Positions 5,238 to 5,271 of a stretch of DNA of 5,271 nucleotides are shown here, piece after piece. Position 1 is the first letter of the stretch. Each line of letters begins with the position of its first letter. Location of the stretch: contig PFMK01000052.1 of assembly GCA_002785215.1 (NCBI GenBank), forward strand, positions 1-5,271, in the 5' to 3' direction. Below the pieces are notes generated by a model. That model did no database searches and was not told the DNA's origin. It saw only the letters and a list, made by a program, of their open reading frames with translations. The position numbers and the translations under genes were made by a program. The stretch is from Candidatus Gottesmanbacteria bacterium CG_4_10_14_0_8_um_filter_37_24. GTDB taxonomy: Bacteria; Patescibacteriota; Microgenomatia; 2-02-FULL-39-11.

Positions 5238-5271
5238 TATGCGCTAACTGTTAAAGATTTCAGGATGTTAA

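Overview
The window reads as a compact, AT-leaning bacterial chromosome segment. Gene spacing is tight, the sigma-70-type promoter elements are TATAAT-like, and internal genes have Shine-Dalgarno sites. No marker gene fixes the taxonomy. The small intergenic gaps, short single-function proteins and a near-leaderless promoter style would fit a Patescibacteria/CPR-type genome or another anaerobic environmental lineage, but this is a weak inference.

Layout. Positions 1-180 hold the 3' end of a plus-strand gene that enters from the left and carries an embedded imperfect palindrome. Positions 240-4075 hold four plus-strand genes that look like one functional cluster: two small, dissimilar papain-like/C39-family cysteine enzymes (240-734 and 787-1365), a free-standing NRPS-type adenylation domain (1355-2995), and a TIGR00300/AgrE-type ornithine cyclodeaminase-like protein (3017-4075). 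The second gene has an excellent promoter (TTGACA, 17 bp, extended TACAAT) placed so that transcription should start at or one base before its ATG. The third overlaps the second by 11 bp and has its own Shine-Dalgarno. The fourth follows after 21 bp. Positions 4076-4358 are a convergent intergenic stretch with small palindromes and a 10-bp-periodic motif but no convincing gene. On the minus strand, 5225-4359 encodes a single-pass membrane-anchored exported protein with a strong ribosome-binding site.

How the genes fit together. The ten specificity-pocket residues of the adenylation domain, read by alignment to GrsA PheA, are D-V-G-E-I-G-S-V-D-K. This differs only by a conservative Ile/Val change from the ornithine code DVGEIGSIDK known from NRPS modules such as that of gramicidin S. 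The next gene belongs to a family whose characterised members convert ornithine to proline. Two independent lines therefore point at ornithine. No carrier protein, condensation domain, thioesterase or transporter lies in the window, and both cysteine enzymes lack signal peptides. The inference is a small cytoplasmic ornithine-activating pathway in which a C39-fold enzyme may act as acyl or aminoacyl transferase, or as a peptidase on the product. The product is unknown. I know of no described system with this gene set, but that needs a database search.
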